Shown here in pieces: positions 1 through 11,330 of a DNA stretch of 64,000 bases (its first letter is position 1; each line of letters begins with the position of its first letter). The notes under the pieces are model-generated. The model worked only from the letters and a program-made list of their open reading frames with translations. It was not told where the DNA came from and ran no database searches. This stretch comes from Takakia lepidozioides (Eukaryota > Streptophyta > Takakiopsida > Takakiales > Takakiaceae): assembly GCA_030704615.1 (NCBI GenBank), contig CM060731.1, forward strand, positions 50,592,001 through 50,656,000, in the 5' to 3' direction. Position numbers and translations under genes: made by a program.

Positions 1-720
1 CCACTACCATCTCATGTTGCATTATAATTATGATCTGGAATTCAGTGAACCCAATAGAAGATACATACACTTGCTGTGTCTGTTGGCATTAACAGCCGCA
101 ACTTGAGTTGAGCTCAGATGGTAGTTGCGGCCAACGTAGATGGGATCAGAATTAGATCTGTTAGGTGAGATTAGATGAAGGCATAAGGTATGCGCGTTGC
201 CTTTTTCTGTCCCCTCTTTTTTATGAATGAAGTCACCCTTTTCATCCTAGTACTGTGCTCTTTTGCAATGGAGGTAGTTCAAGGTTAATTATTATTTTGG
301 ATTAAGTACACTATAGGGCGTTTTTGGAATACAAGGGGCTTAATTAATGGTGGATTAGTGAAGCTAATTAAACAGCCGACTAATGATTCCCATTTCAAAT
401 TCCTCATTTGTTTTTGAAAGTAGAGGCGGGTGTTTTGGGACAACGGCGAGTTAATACAGCAGTCAGGCATGAATGCAAATAGGATGCATGGTTCACTCTA
501 TATACTGCTACAGTGCACACATTTTATCACACTTCAGTTTACTGCAATAGCAATTCGTGGAGCGATAGACATGGATTTCCGTCCTAGCCAGGCATTCAGA
601 TTACTACCAGACACAGAGGAGGAACACAATGCTACCCAAGACACATTCACGGGTCCACTAGTATAGCTAGGTTTCTCACCCTTCCGGAGGCTCTGCACCC
701 ACTAGAAGACGAATGACTCA
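1..720. other. No gene recognised
   Basis: AT-rich sequence with only short, unsupported open frames. I see no recognisable domain, RNA gene or repeat array here. Confidence 0.5.
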
Positions 721-724
721 AGAT

Positions 725-1193
725 GGGCAAGTGTTAATCAATTATTCCAAATCCATAATTATGACCAGCGATGACTACGTCAATTCCCTTGAGCAGAAAG
801 CACGACTCGGTGGAAGCAATTGCAGCCAAAGAGAAGAAACAAGAGGACCAACGCATTGCACGGGAGAAGAAGGTAGCAGAAAAATTAGCCAAGCAAGAGG
901 CGACTCGGATCAGAAAGGAAGAAGCGGCAACGAAGAAAGCATATGACGCACAATGGACAAACAAGGCATTGGGGGAGTATGGCGATCGCTTGCATGCACT
1001 GATGAAGTCGGGAGGGCCCATCAGGCACCATGCCCCGTTCTGTGGATCGATTCCGAACATATGCAGGTATAACCAAGCCATGGCAATCCGGCGACGTCGA
1101 GCAAAGAAAAATGGTGAACACACCAGCCAATTCGTCACCGTGGCTCTTAGCTGGGCACACGGGCATCAGTTATATATGGGGTCCCACATTTGA
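725..1193 (+). pseudogene. Charged-helix protein tail, possibly the C-terminus of a DDE_1/pogo-like transposase
   Basis: The open frame from the ATG at 771 gives 140 residues. Residues 10-60 are dominated by Lys, Glu, Ala and Arg and look like one long helix or coiled coil. A short segment with FCGSIPNICRYNQ and an Arg/Lys-rich end follows. The frame starting at 761 reads MTSDDYVNSLEQKA and appears to continue into the 771 frame after a shift near 800, so the piece looks broken. Charged helices followed by such a segment occur at the C-termini of some pogo-like transposases in seedless plants. That assignment is from memory and weak. No DDE catalytic core is visible nearby. Confidence 0.3.
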
Positions 1194-1199
1194 CACCAC

Positions 1200-2780
1200 A
1201 TAGGGGTGTGATCAACGGAAGGCAGTGAGAGCATGCATAACTTAAGGCACCCTGAAGTCCACGAATAAGGAGGAGCAGGTCTGTGGCGGAAGTTGCCTTG
1301 GAATGGCGTGAGAATGGGAAATGAGGGAGCTCTAGAGTCTTCCAGGTGTGTCTACGGGATGGCTACTTTAAGATTCTGAGATGGCCATGTCTCAGGATTT
1401 GTAGGTCATCTCAGGGCAGATTTAGGGGTTCTACTTGATACCTATATGGTCAGATTTTGCACAAGTTGTGATCCATGCAAGGTAAGTTATGGGTCCTTCC
1501 ATAGGTAGATGCACGGATTTCCTGTTGGGAGGTAGGTACATCTGGGCCCACACATGGCCAGGTTTTGGTAATTTTTTGGGAAAGGTGTAGGTGCACACCT
1601 TGTGCACTCATGGCACCTTTAAGCGCATATCAAGGAACAATGTATGGCATTACAGGAGGGACCTACTGAGCAGAAGTGGGATAATATGTACTTTGATTTT
1701 GATAATTTGTATATAATACATTAATGATTGAAAATTTATGTGCTTTACACAACAGATTGTTGCTTCATTTGCTATTCAACTCATGTAATTTTTGTGGACA
1801 CTGCACTCTTTGAGCATTGCACACTGCTTAAAAGCACACTTCTAGATACCACTACCTTAGATAACTTTAAGAGTTGTGATTAGATGAAGGCATAAATAAC
1901 TTTAGGAGTTGCACCGTTTAAACACTATAGTTGAATCTCCGCAGTTCTTTCCACTGATTTAGGTACTGCTCGCATATATCTGTGACCCAATTTCATGTTA
2001 AATGAAGTGCTCAACTATTCCTGCAGTCCTTGTTCTTTCATAGTACTTCACAGTGTGACAGAGAGTTCAGTCGATGTAGATCTTGTTCTTCTCAAGCTCA
2101 TATTCTAGTTTAGTCTTGTATTGCAAGAGAGTAGATATGGCAGATGTTGATGATTCACAGTATCGTAGGTCCTTCAGCTGTTAACTAGTACAAATATATT
2201 TCTCTTGCAAATTGCTCCAAATTATGTGGCAAAGAGCTAAAAATCAATCCTTGAGGAAACCTGGAAAGAGGACCAAAGGGAGAAGTAGCTAGAGCGAGTG
2301 GAGGTGACAGTTTTTCAGCTCCCCAGCAATGTCCACATCATCATGTACAACACCACTAGGTTCAGTGAATCAGTAAACTCATCCCAGGCTTATCTACAAG
2401 TCATTCGTAATATCCAAGAGTGAAGCAACTCCGCATACCAAGGATACTTCAAGGAGAATCCTCAATGTATAGAATTGCACCAAGATGATTCCACAATTTC
2501 TGGACCAGAAGGAAAAGAGGGTTTGGAGTTGCTAGATGGAATTGCTAGAGGGGTTGTTAGCTGGGTTCACAGACAGCTTGCCGGTGGCTCACTCTGCTCA
2601 GCCTTCAGGCATGCTGGAACATGGTGTTGAGTTTGCACGTTGCCTGTAGTGGCGGTAGAACTAGAAGAAGCCATTGCTACGGACGATGTGAAACGAATCC
2701 TGCTCTATACTAAGCCTATCAGCTAGTAGACACAATGCACTCTTGAGATGAACAAAAGGAATATGAGAGATTAAAAAGTT
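1200..2780. other. No gene recognised
   Basis: About 1.6 kb of intergenic-looking sequence without a supportable reading frame. No hallmark of a structural RNA or mobile element was recognised. Confidence 0.5.
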
Positions 2781-2784
2781 ACAA

Positions 2785-2985
2785 ACAGCCCAGTCGAGGG
2801 CCATTCCACCTCGGCTTGGAAATCTCACAGCACTCCAGATCGTGAACCTTGGCGGAAATTTGTTGACCGGGGGAATTCCCGACGAGCTGGTGGGGTGGAG
2901 CAGCCTTGTTCAGCTTGAGCTCTCCAGTAATCTGCTAACTGGGGCAATTCCATCCTGGCTGGGTAACCTGCTTTTTGTCGGAAGT
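2785..2985 (+). pseudogene. LRR fragment of a receptor-like kinase
   Basis: The plus-strand reading shows about two and a half plant leucine-rich repeats, with LGNLTALQIVNLGGNLLTG and LVQLELSSNLLTGAIPSWLG in order. Such repeats form the extracellular domain of LRR receptor-like kinases. No start codon, signal peptide or transmembrane segment is visible on this strand, and the homology stops near 2985. At that point it meets a kinase C-terminal fragment read on the opposite strand. I infer a rearranged, non-functional remnant. Confidence 0.7.
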
Positions 2986-3806
2986 TTGAAGCAGGGCTTG
3001 ATCAATGGCTATACTTTCTGTATTGTGTGAGTGCAGGCCTCGAACCCATGTTGATAAAGTCTCCCATTCACCAAATTCATCACTACTTGGCCGCTTCCCA
3101 GTCAATAGCTCCAGAAGTAAGACTCCATAACTGTACACATCACCCTTAAGTGACAAATTTCCGCTGGAGGCATACTCTGCAGGAGGGTATGTGTTACTGT
3201 GGGTTAGAAATTCATGTGGATTGATGCACCTTACATCCTGGACAGGTGGCAGTTTTCAAATCTTACACTATTTTTTTTTTACGAGGCTTAAAACCTGCAC
3301 AAACCCTATGTTGCTTCGTTTCCATATAAACAAACTTAACAAGAAAGGAAATGAACAGTGTCTAGTTCTAAATCACATGGTCCAAGTTGACTGACATAAC
3401 AGAAACTAAAGCTTGTGGAAACTCATTGTCAACACAGCAATGCACCCCGCTGGGTACTTTTTCCAAGCTCTCAGATGCTCCCTTCCAATGACAGTGATTG
3501 AGCACTTCAGGCATGAGGGAAGCATCTGAAAGTATTTTGCATCAAATTACACTAGAACTAACCTGATGGGGTGTATCCAGCTGAGTTTGCAGCTGCAGCT
3601 GCACGTTTGTGGACTGGATTCACAAGTCGTTCTATCCCTAAGTTGGTTATTTTTGCATTCATGTCCAAGTCCAGAAGTATATTGGATGGTTTCAAGTCAC
3701 CATGCACCATAGGATTCCCACAGTTGTGATGGAGATGAACCAGACCCTCTGAGATTCCCATAGCAATCCGAAATCGATCATCCCACCTACACACAGCCAA
3801 GGGCAT
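2935..3806 (-). pseudogene. LRR receptor-like kinase, kinase-domain fragment
   Basis: Two minus-strand exon-like blocks encode part of a plant Ser/Thr receptor kinase. Block 1 (3806-3558) holds the catalytic loop as HGDLKPSNILL, followed by NLG where the Mg-binding DFG is expected. Block 2 (about 3185-2945) holds subdomains IX to X with KGDVYSYGVLLLELLTGKRPSS. The first lobe, juxtamembrane region and C-terminal end are missing. The Arg of HRD is Gly, which is common in non-RD kinases, but loss of the DFG Asp would abolish normal Mg-ATP catalysis. The C-terminal end runs into a plus-strand LRR fragment, so this is best read as a rearranged pseudogene. Confidence 0.75.
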
Positions 3807-3978
3807 ACTATATAAGCGGCTTTGTATGGACTCTCAATTACAATCTGTAATGGAGGAGACCACAATGGCAACCCAAACGCACATTGTACGGTACAGAGTT
3901 ACCAAAGCATGTACTAAAGCCAGGAAATATTCAAATCCCATATGGAGAGAACCTTAATAGACAGACAGAAGATGCCTT

Positions 3979-4425
3979 TTAATGAATGCCACATCCGCAC
4001 TGTTTGCAACTTCTAAGACAACTGTCACATGCGGTAAGCAGGAATCCAATCAGAATCCAACTTTTAATGCTCCCAGATTTAGCATACATGTCAGTAAGGG
4101 CAGTCTCTAGAATGATATCTGGCACAATTCCAGCTATCCTGATGTCAGCATGGACCTTCATGTCCTTTCCAAGGTCACCTAGGCTGCCACATGCATCGAG
4201 GACAGAAATACATGTGACCTTGTTGGGCATGACCCCTTCTTGTATCATTTGCTCATACATCTCAAAAGCCTCCGTATCACACCCCTGCTCAGCATATCCT
4301 CCGATCATTGCATTCCATGCCACTGCATTTCTATGCGCCATATTATCAAACACTTTGTGTGCATCCTTCATGCTCCCACATTTGGCATACATGTCAGTAA
4401 GTGCAGTCTCCAGAATGAGGTCCTT
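3979..4425 (-). pseudogene. Truncated PPR (PLS-type) gene fragment
   Basis: Minus-strand reading of about 137 residues with PPR signatures: MYAKCGSMKDAHKVFDNMA, then VAWNAMIGGYAEQG, then a second MYAKSGS. These are the P/L/S-type repeats of plant organellar RNA-binding proteins. Only about one 100-residue triplet remains. The right edge (about 4425) abuts the repeated module described next, and the left edge drifts into unrelated residues. It closely resembles the 23.9-25 kb and 31.7-33.9 kb PPR genes, so it is probably a partial duplicate. Confidence 0.75.
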
Positions 4426-4795
4426 TGGGTTGATGGTTGGTTGAATCCTCCTTCGGTGAAAGAAAAGCTAGCTGCTTAAATGACACAAGGTCAAGGACAA
4501 TGTGGTGAGGGCACCTTCTTCTTCAACAGATTTCAGCATTTTTCCCGAGTCTTGTTAGAATCGTCTTTAAACTTTCATCATGTTGACTCCTGCAAGTGAT
4601 CTCATAAGGATCTATGATGGTTTGAAGTGATTTTGACATGTTACTGCCAATGTGGCAATAGGCATTTGGAAAAAAATAAGCTGGGGAGAAGTTTTGAAAG
4701 CATTTGTTTTGGAGCGTAGTCAATGGTGGACAATCGAGGAAAAAATGGTGATTTTTGATAATTGATAGCGAGAAAAAGATAACAAGATACATTAC
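4425..4795 (+). repeat. Repeated module with an OSB-like PDF-motif relic (copy 1)
   Basis: This stretch matches, with many substitutions, segments at 25.5-26.0 kb (inverted) and 26.6-27.1 kb. Shared landmarks include ggtcaaggacaatgtggtga and a later tcaatggtgg. In the better copies the end of the module reads as a WWDN-containing peptide followed by a GTGAAT splice-donor-like site. Here the homologous peptide is corrupted (SQWWTIEEK). It sits immediately beside the truncated PPR fragment. Confidence 0.55.
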
Positions 4796-4799
4796 AAAA

Positions 4800-6190
4800 C
4801 TTTCTTGGAAATTATAATGTACTTAAAAGAAGTGCAGATGCCGGGTTCTTTCCAGATGCTAACTGCATGTGGCCATTGTGTTAGTGTGGTTTAAGCCAAA
4901 TCCTCTTACAGTGGCAAGGCTGTGAGGAAAACTGCTGGAGCTGACTTACCTGGGATTCATGCATGTTCTCACAATAACCTCTAGGAAAGTAATGTGTGAT
5001 AGTGTATGCACATTAATGAAATCCTGACCCAGTCGTCCAGCTGATGGATAAGTTGTCCCTGTGGGATCGGGGTTCACGTTTGTGAAGTGCTTTGAGAGTT
5101 CAGGACCCAAATTTGAGTAGTCTTGATCATGAGGCGTTGCAGAATGAGCATGTGCAGTGTTTTGGGCTACAGCGCTGCAAGACTGGGCTCTCTGCTGACA
5201 AGGTGACAGCAAGTTTATTTGAGCCTGGTGTGAAGTGTGAAGTCTCCAAATTTGCGCAGTCCACAGTAGAGTCGAGTAGATAATCCAGATAGCGAATCTG
5301 AATCGTTCTCTGTGGATCCTGATCACTATCCAAAGCTACGTGCTCTGTCACATCTCTCACGTCTCCCTTACATATGTTGGGGACCCACGGTGTGGGGCTA
5401 GGTCAATGGGTTTGAGACTTTTGAAGAGTGCCCCTGTCAACTATAAGACTAGAATTGTGAGGAGACACTCCAGCCATGTGTTGGGCAGACAGCTCTGCAA
5501 TGCAGTGTGCGACATGCCACACTGGATTTGGCTCCTGTTACACAACTCGAGACCAGCTGCTTGATCCGAATCAGCACATAACCAGTGATGACCATCGCCG
5601 AATTCATTTCGTCGGAGGTCTAATTACACCTATGTGGTGCACATGGCTGCACAGATCTGAGTCAGCTGCTGAAGCAATCCACAGCCTGCTCATAATTCTT
5701 TGAAGTGAGATAAAGCGGGCACATGAGCATTTCTTCTGCAGCCAGCCACCTTCGATGGGGATTAGAAGACAGAGTCTGCATCCACCTAGCTAGTAGCAAC
5801 TCAGTCATCAACAGTAAAGAACTGCCCAGAATTTTCCTATGTGATTCAAGGCCTCCCTGACCGGAAATACTCCCGCTCAAATTGGAGGATCATCTGCAGA
5901 TTGGACGACTGCCGCAGATTTTCGCATGCGGTGTCGACATTTCTTTTATATCATTTCTTTATATCACTTCTTTTCAGGAGCTTTTTCTTTTTCTTTTGAG
6001 AGGCTTTCTTCTTTTCCTTCAAGCAAGTTGAAGCAACCGTCCATTGGTGTTATGCTCCCTTTTGCGCTTTCTCCTTGTTTGGAAAGGCTATGACAGGCCT
6101 ATGACAAATAACGTGAAAATTACTTTATTCACCAATCAGGTAACAAAATTGTGGATGCCACAGTTAAGGATTCTTGAATTGCATTACCAC
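4800..6190. other. No gene recognised
   Basis: Several short open frames occur, including a 72-residue minus-strand frame at 5880-5662, but none has a recognisable domain. Pyrimidine-rich runs occur at 5940-6010. Confidence 0.4.
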
Positions 6191-6194
6191 ATGA

Positions 6195-7545
6195 TTACCA
6201 CAAATATGAAAATTGAATGTAAAAATCAACATGTAGCTTGTGTGGTATCTCAACAAAGTTTTCTTCTAGTGAGACACAACTAACATTCAAAACTGAATTG
6301 GATACAGTAAATGAATCCTCATACGGTACTTCAATCCTTCTTCTAGAATCCTTCTTCTGCAGACACACAAAACAAAGACGTTGTTCACAGTAGTTGCAAA
6401 TCGTTGGCCAACACCACGTACAAATTGCATCGGAACTTGTCATCCAAAGATCTGTTGCAAACGGCCTTGGTGTCTCTTCGTTTATGTAGAAATTGTAGAT
6501 TCACCTTTTGCACTACTCCAAAATTCATCATCTTCTTGTATTGCACTCAAGTCAAGGCTGTAATTTTTGCTCGAATAAAAAACTGCAAAGTGCAAATGTA
6601 TGCGAAGTAATAGTTACAGCATTCAGGACTCTTAGGTTGACAGATTTGTTGACTGAGCATTATCTTCTCTTGCTCTCGAGTTAGAATATCGTTCTTCTTA
6701 ACAATTCTTCCCAAACCTGCTCTCAAATATCGTTGAATAGTCTCGGTACAAGCGATCTTCACCTCTGCGTACCGCTTGTCACCAAGTATGTTAAAATCTC
6801 CTCCAAGTTTAATACCAGTTTCGACAATATGTTCTTCTTCTCTGGCTCTTATTAATCATCCAATTCCTTTTACCATCGCTTGAATACAAGAAGCATGAAA
6901 TGAGAGTTCATGAGAAAGAGTTGTCTGGATCGACAGAAAATTTGAATGCAAGCTTCCTCAAACGCAATAGTATAGTAGATATAAATGAAGCTCTTGTAAT
7001 TTGTAGCATGACTCTTCACTGGAACATACTAGTGTGTCGGGAAAGAATTGAGCGAAATTGAGACAAAGAACTCAACTTGCCATGAGCATAAAGAGATCCA
7101 TCCTTCTTCGTGAGCTGTAGTATGGATACCGTCATCATTTCAATTAGGCCTTTGATATCACATTCGTGAAGATCAGCGATGCCTTCGTCAAGAGGATATC
7201 CACGAAAGCGCCTCCAAGCGTCAAACATGTTTGCAGCCCAATTTTTGGAAAACTTACTCAAGCATCGACCACCGCCAAGGATATTTTGCATCTCTTGCTC
7301 GCCAACATCACGTAACCTCGTCCCTGCACCAGGCGCTTCCGATATTCCATCAACAGTAACATCCGTGCTTTGTCGTGATGCAGTGCCATGGCGCTCGTTA
7401 CCTTCAGATGCCGGTGGTGAACCAGACGGCAAAACATCGGAAGCTGCAGACTCTGTGAGAAATTCCTCCCAAAATAGATCTTCCAAATTGTCTCTGTCAT
7501 CCAAATCAATCCCGAGATTGTAAAGAGAGTTTGATGCATCATGAA
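6195..7545 (-). pseudogene. Crypton-like tyrosine recombinase (DUF3504-type), degraded
   Basis: Minus-strand blocks read in the order expected of Crypton recombinases. Block 7504-7016 has an acidic linker, then NWAANMFDAWRRFRGYP and KKDGSLYAHGKLSSLSQFRS, resembling the N-terminal DNA-binding part. Block 6762-6560 continues with an amphipathic segment, ILTREQEKIML and a YYFAYICTLQFFIRAK segment, where the catalytic domain normally begins. Block 6443-6195 is a poorly conserved continuation. Stops and frame changes separate the blocks. I do not see the complete catalytic Arg...His-x-x-Arg...Tyr set. Crypton elements insert by YR-mediated recombination and are also the source of domesticated ZMYM/QRICH genes. 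Family recognition is from memory; the decay is seen directly. Confidence 0.55.
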
Positions 7546-7549
7546 TTAG

Positions 7550-8110
7550 AGCAGTGGCGGTAAGTCCAATGCCGCTACTACCCTCGGAATGGAGTGAAAC
7601 ATGATCACCAACATTTCTGCTTAGCCTTGGCTCTTGTGTTAACTCAACTTGAGGTTCTAGTGCCCCTCTTAGGCGGTTCCTCTCTACTACAAACTTTGTA
7701 GTAGGTTTCGAGTGGACCCTTCAATTTCGAAGTAAGAACCGAGGGTGGATCTACTGGATCCTCGGAAACGGGATCAGCACGCTCATGACGCAATTGAAAA
7801 TAGCCCCTCTAAAAGCAGAAAATTCAAAAGCAATTTAATCTAAGCCTCACAATTGAGCTCACAACTACAATGCAACACTCTGACACAATCTCTGACAATG
7901 TGTGCACTCCAGAAAACACAAACTTCACAGCAACTGTGGCTCTAAAAAAAAGGATGTCTTCTGTCTCTATTTCAAATTGGGAAAGAAGGCGCGAACATGC
8001 ACGAAGAAATATATGTTTGAAGTAAAATTTTGGAAAGAAAGCGTAAAGAGAGATGGAACCACACCCTCCAACATGCCAACAAACTGTCCTTTTTTTCATA
8101 TATAAGAGAA
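7550..8110. other. No gene recognised
   Basis: Possible continuation of the degraded recombinase locus. No conserved domain is readable on either strand. Confidence 0.35.
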
Positions 8111-8149
8111 TCAGGGTAATAGGGACCGTTTAAATGTAGTTGGGCCTAA

Positions 8150-8420
8150 ATGGAGTCATGAAAACTTCAGAGAGGAGAACTGGAAAGCAATCTGGTCCAT
8201 GGTCTGGCAGAAGGCTAAACTGGCTAAGATTAGTGCAATTTATGGCAGGTAGCCAACAGGGTTCTTAAGGTGGGCCAGTATTTGAACTTTGATGGGGCTC
8301 TACTATACCAATGCTGCCTTTTCCAAACCATAGAATCCCTAGAGTATTGTCTTCTCCTGCAAGGCCCCCTGTGTTTTTTGGCCCATGGTTCAAGGTTTCT
8401 ACAGAGGATGTAATATCATG
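8150..8420 (+). pseudogene. LINE ORF2 C-terminal fragment (zf-RVT region)
   Basis: Plus-strand reading gives ENWKAIWSMVWQKAKLAKISA, then after a frame change VANRVLKVGQYLNFDGALL and IESLEYCLL. This matches, segment by segment, the zf-RVT region of the LINE at 61-62 kb (ENWKAIWKSIW..., ANRVLKVGEWLQFHDALL, IETLEHCLLG). It is an isolated, frameshifted scrap without reverse transcriptase or endonuclease. Confidence 0.75.
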
Positions 8421-8424
8421 CTTT

Positions 8425-9030
8425 TCAGCTTGGTGGTAATCCTCCTCAACTACAGTTAGAGGGAGAAAACCAAGGCCTCGCAGCTAAAAAGGAGCGGGTT
8501 CTCTCTGTGTGCAGCTGTTGCAAGGAAACCAGAATGCCAGCCTGCCCTTCTCCATGCCTTCCGAGCATCCTGGGGCAAGCATGGGATCATTTGTTGCTGC
8601 TCTAATGATCGCACTTGTTTATGGGTGGATAGAATCCCCTCTTGCTGGTAGGGACACATAGGTCACATCTTCGGCTTCCCCAGAATTTGAAGGATCAGAT
8701 ATTAATTGGAAGCACGTCAAGTTCAGCACAGCGCCTTCACTTCCATCGCTGATCTCTATATCTCTATGTCTTTAATATCCACTGCATGCATCATCCCCTT
8801 CTCTCTTCTTCTATGCCCCTACCTTTCTTGCTCCAACCCCCCGGTTCAAGCTACCCTTCGCCCTTCTTCACTAGGGTTCACCGTTGCTCCGTTTTGTCTG
8901 CCCTAAGTTCCTAGCTCTTTCTACGACCCCTCGTTTGTTGGCTCCTCCCTACCACGCAACGATTGTTTTCCCCTGATGTACCTTCCCCACTTAATACCTG
9001 CCTATCAAGATAATATTTGGAATATTACTC
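8425..9030. other. No gene recognised
   Basis: Intergenic sequence after the LINE scrap; short pyrimidine-rich stretches near 8790-8990 and no supportable coding frame. Confidence 0.4.
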
Positions 9031-9034
9031 AAGG

Positions 9035-9370
9035 CCAAAACTTGAGTGGCTCAAGTAGAGCATTGAGCTTTTTTTCAAAGAAAATTTTAAAATATTTTTA
9101 TAACTTAAATATTTAGATTTGTCTTATGTTCAATTTTAAATTTCAACTAATATTTTAGTTTTTTTATTTTAGGTTTTTAATGACATGATGTATAGTTTAT
9201 TACTGAAGGCCAAAACTTTAGCTTCTGAGGTCCAAAACATGAAAGTCCAGAACTTAACAGTTGAAATCCGAAACTTGAGCGGCTTAAGTCCGACATTGAG
9301 TTTTTTTTTTAAACAAATTATAAAATAATTTTATAACTTTACAATTTAGATTGAACTTTGATCTTATGTA
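9035..9370. repeat. AT-rich direct repeat, two units
   Basis: The segment near 9040-9130 (aaacttgagtggctcaagt, then cattgagct and a T-run) recurs near 9260-9365 with the same order of landmarks (aaacttgagcggcttaagt, cattgagt, T-run, ataactt). The units lie about 225 bp apart and each contains a short ttgag/ctcaa palindrome. Origin unknown. Confidence 0.6.
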
Positions 9371-9452
9371 ACCCTAGTGAACAACAAAACCAAAGCAAAA
9401 ACATGACATATCCATAATTCAAGAAGAATGGCAATTTGCACATAAACTCACC

Positions 9453-10345
9453 GCGTACAAGTAGTCGAGAAACACCTCCCTTATCAGGTTGTACCAAGTC
9501 TCTGTCTTCTTTATCGTTTGGCACTTCTTCAGCACTGTGTCCGGGGACAAGACACTTGCAAACATTTCCAATGGCATCACTCCTATTCTTTGCATACGAA
9601 ACAAGGAATGGACTATGTTGGTGGTGACACAGGATGTCTCGCGAACAGGTCAGTTGACAAAGTTTGAAGATTGACAGAACAATGAATTGGGAGACAAGAA
9701 GTGGGCAAGACTCTTACTTGTTGATATCGTGCATTGCAGTTAGAAGCTGCGTGAACCTCCCCTCCGAATCGAGGACCATTGATTGAACCCGATAGTGCCA
9801 CTCTTTGTTCTCCGCATACATCCTGCTGATGTACTCCATCCACGGCACCAACGGTGGTTGCCATCCCAGACAAAGAACATTTTGTTCATGTACTAGACGT
9901 GTACTGGGTTCTGTGAAAACTCAATCTCAAACTCCGTATTCACTTCTTTCAAAAGCGGGTCCCTGTCCATCACATTGAGGTCCACCAATTTCTCAGATCC
10001 CTGAATATCAGTCAGTGACACGTAAAACACAGCCGAACCCTTCAAGTACCCATGGATAAAATCCCCCTGTAGCTTCTTGATGTCGTGGTGAAGGGCAGGC
10101 CGAACTGCTGGCATAGAAATCATCCGGCACAGAGGAATGAAAAGATTGTCGTCTTTCACTTCCATGGAGTTGATGACTTTCCTCGAGTTCACCTTGGTGG
10201 TGTACATAAGAGAGTGCACCTTGGCTTCATAGTTGGCGTCCACAACAATGTCCTTGTCTTCAAGAACAATTGTTTCCTCTGCAGGCTGGCTTCCCCTAAC
10301 TTTCTTTCTCATTTTCTGCAAAATGCAATATGTTAAGACAGACAA
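9453..10345 (-). pseudogene. Divergent companion gene of the palindrome element: ParB-like (DGNHR) protein, broken
   Basis: Minus-strand exon-like blocks. Block 10345-9893 encodes about 150 residues including MISMPAVRPALHHDIKKLQG. Just after its stop, another frame reads MFFVWDGNHR, and a third reads WMEYISRMYAENKEWHYRV up to a GTAAG donor near 9725. A further block (about 9640-9453) reads IVHSLFRMQRIGVMPLEMF and ends at a GTGAGT donor. A residue I or RP segment followed by V-x-DGNHR resembles ParB/sulfiredoxin-fold proteins, which bind nucleotide or cut DNA. The frame changes near 9890 and 9850 show the copy is dead. It faces away from the transposase and flanks the left palindrome array. 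The family call is tentative. Confidence 0.45.
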
Positions 10346-10353
10346 TTCATGGC

Positions 10354-11276
10354 AAGATTAAGATGTCGTCAACGACAGCTTAATTTGCTGTTTTTCTAGG
10401 GTGATTTCCCCATGTTTGAGGTTCAATGCAGTGGCAGATTAAGGTGTCGTTGACGACATCTTAATCTGCTGTAGTTCTAGAGTGTTTCTCCCATGTTTAT
10501 GTTGATTGCAGAGGCATATTAAGGTGTCGTCAATGACACCTTAATCTGCTGAAGTTCCAGAGTGATTTTCCCATTTTTTGGGTTCAATTCATTAGAGATT
10601 AAGATGTCGTCAACGACACCTTAATCTGCTACAGTTGTAGGGTGTTTTTCCCATATTTTGGACTGAATGCATAAGCAGATTAAGATGTCGTCAACGCCAC
10701 CCTAATCTGCTGTAGTTGTAGGGTGTTTTTCCCATGTTTTTATGTTGAATGCATTGGCAGATTAAGATGTTGTCAACGACAGCTTAATCGGTTGTTTTTC
10801 TAGGGTGAATTCCCCATGTTTGAGGTTGAATGCAGTGGCAGATTAAGCTGTCGTTGACGACAGCTTAATCTGCTGTAGTTCTAGAGTGTTTCTCCCATGT
10901 TTTGGGTTCAATTCATTGGTAGATTAAGGTCGTCAACGACACCTTAATCTGCTACAGTTCTTGGGTGTTTTTCCCATATTTTGGGTTGAATGGAGAGGCA
11001 GATTAAGATGTCGTCGACGCCACCTTAATCTACTGTAGTTATAGGGTGTTTTTCCCTTGCTTTATGTTGAATGCATTGGCAGATTAAAATGTCGTCAACG
11101 ACACCTTAATCTGCTGTTTTTCTAGGTGATTTCCCCATGTTCGAGGTTGAATGCAGTGACAGAATAAGTTGTCGTCAACGACAGCTTAATCTGCTGTAGT
11201 TCTTGGGTGTTTTCTCAATGTTTTTGGTTGAACGCAGTGGCACATTAAGATGTCGTCAACGACACCTTAATCTTTC
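10354..11276. repeat. Left array: twelve 80-bp units each centred on a ~30-bp palindrome
   Basis: Each unit contains a near-perfect palindrome of the form attaagRtgtcgtYRacgacaccttaat, flanked by ctgc/gcag, and a ~45-bp conserved spacer with gtgtttttcccatgtttt and ttgaatgca. Palindromes start near 10354, 10434, 10514, 10595, 10675, 10757, 10837, 10918, 10997, 11078, 11158 and 11239, so the period is 79-83 bp. Arms co-vary in places: unit 7 has agctgtc on the left and gacagct on the right. Symmetric sites fit binding by a dimeric protein, possibly the element's own transposase. That function is inference. Confidence 0.9.
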
Positions 11277-11330
11277 TTTACCTTAACCTTCCTACGTACA
11301 CCATTCCCCGGAAAGGTGACCTTTTTAGGT

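Noticed and set aside
10354-11276. CRISPR-like array (regular palindromic repeats)
   Set aside because: The spacers are conserved repeats, not unique sequences. There are no cas genes and the DNA is a plant nuclear genome.
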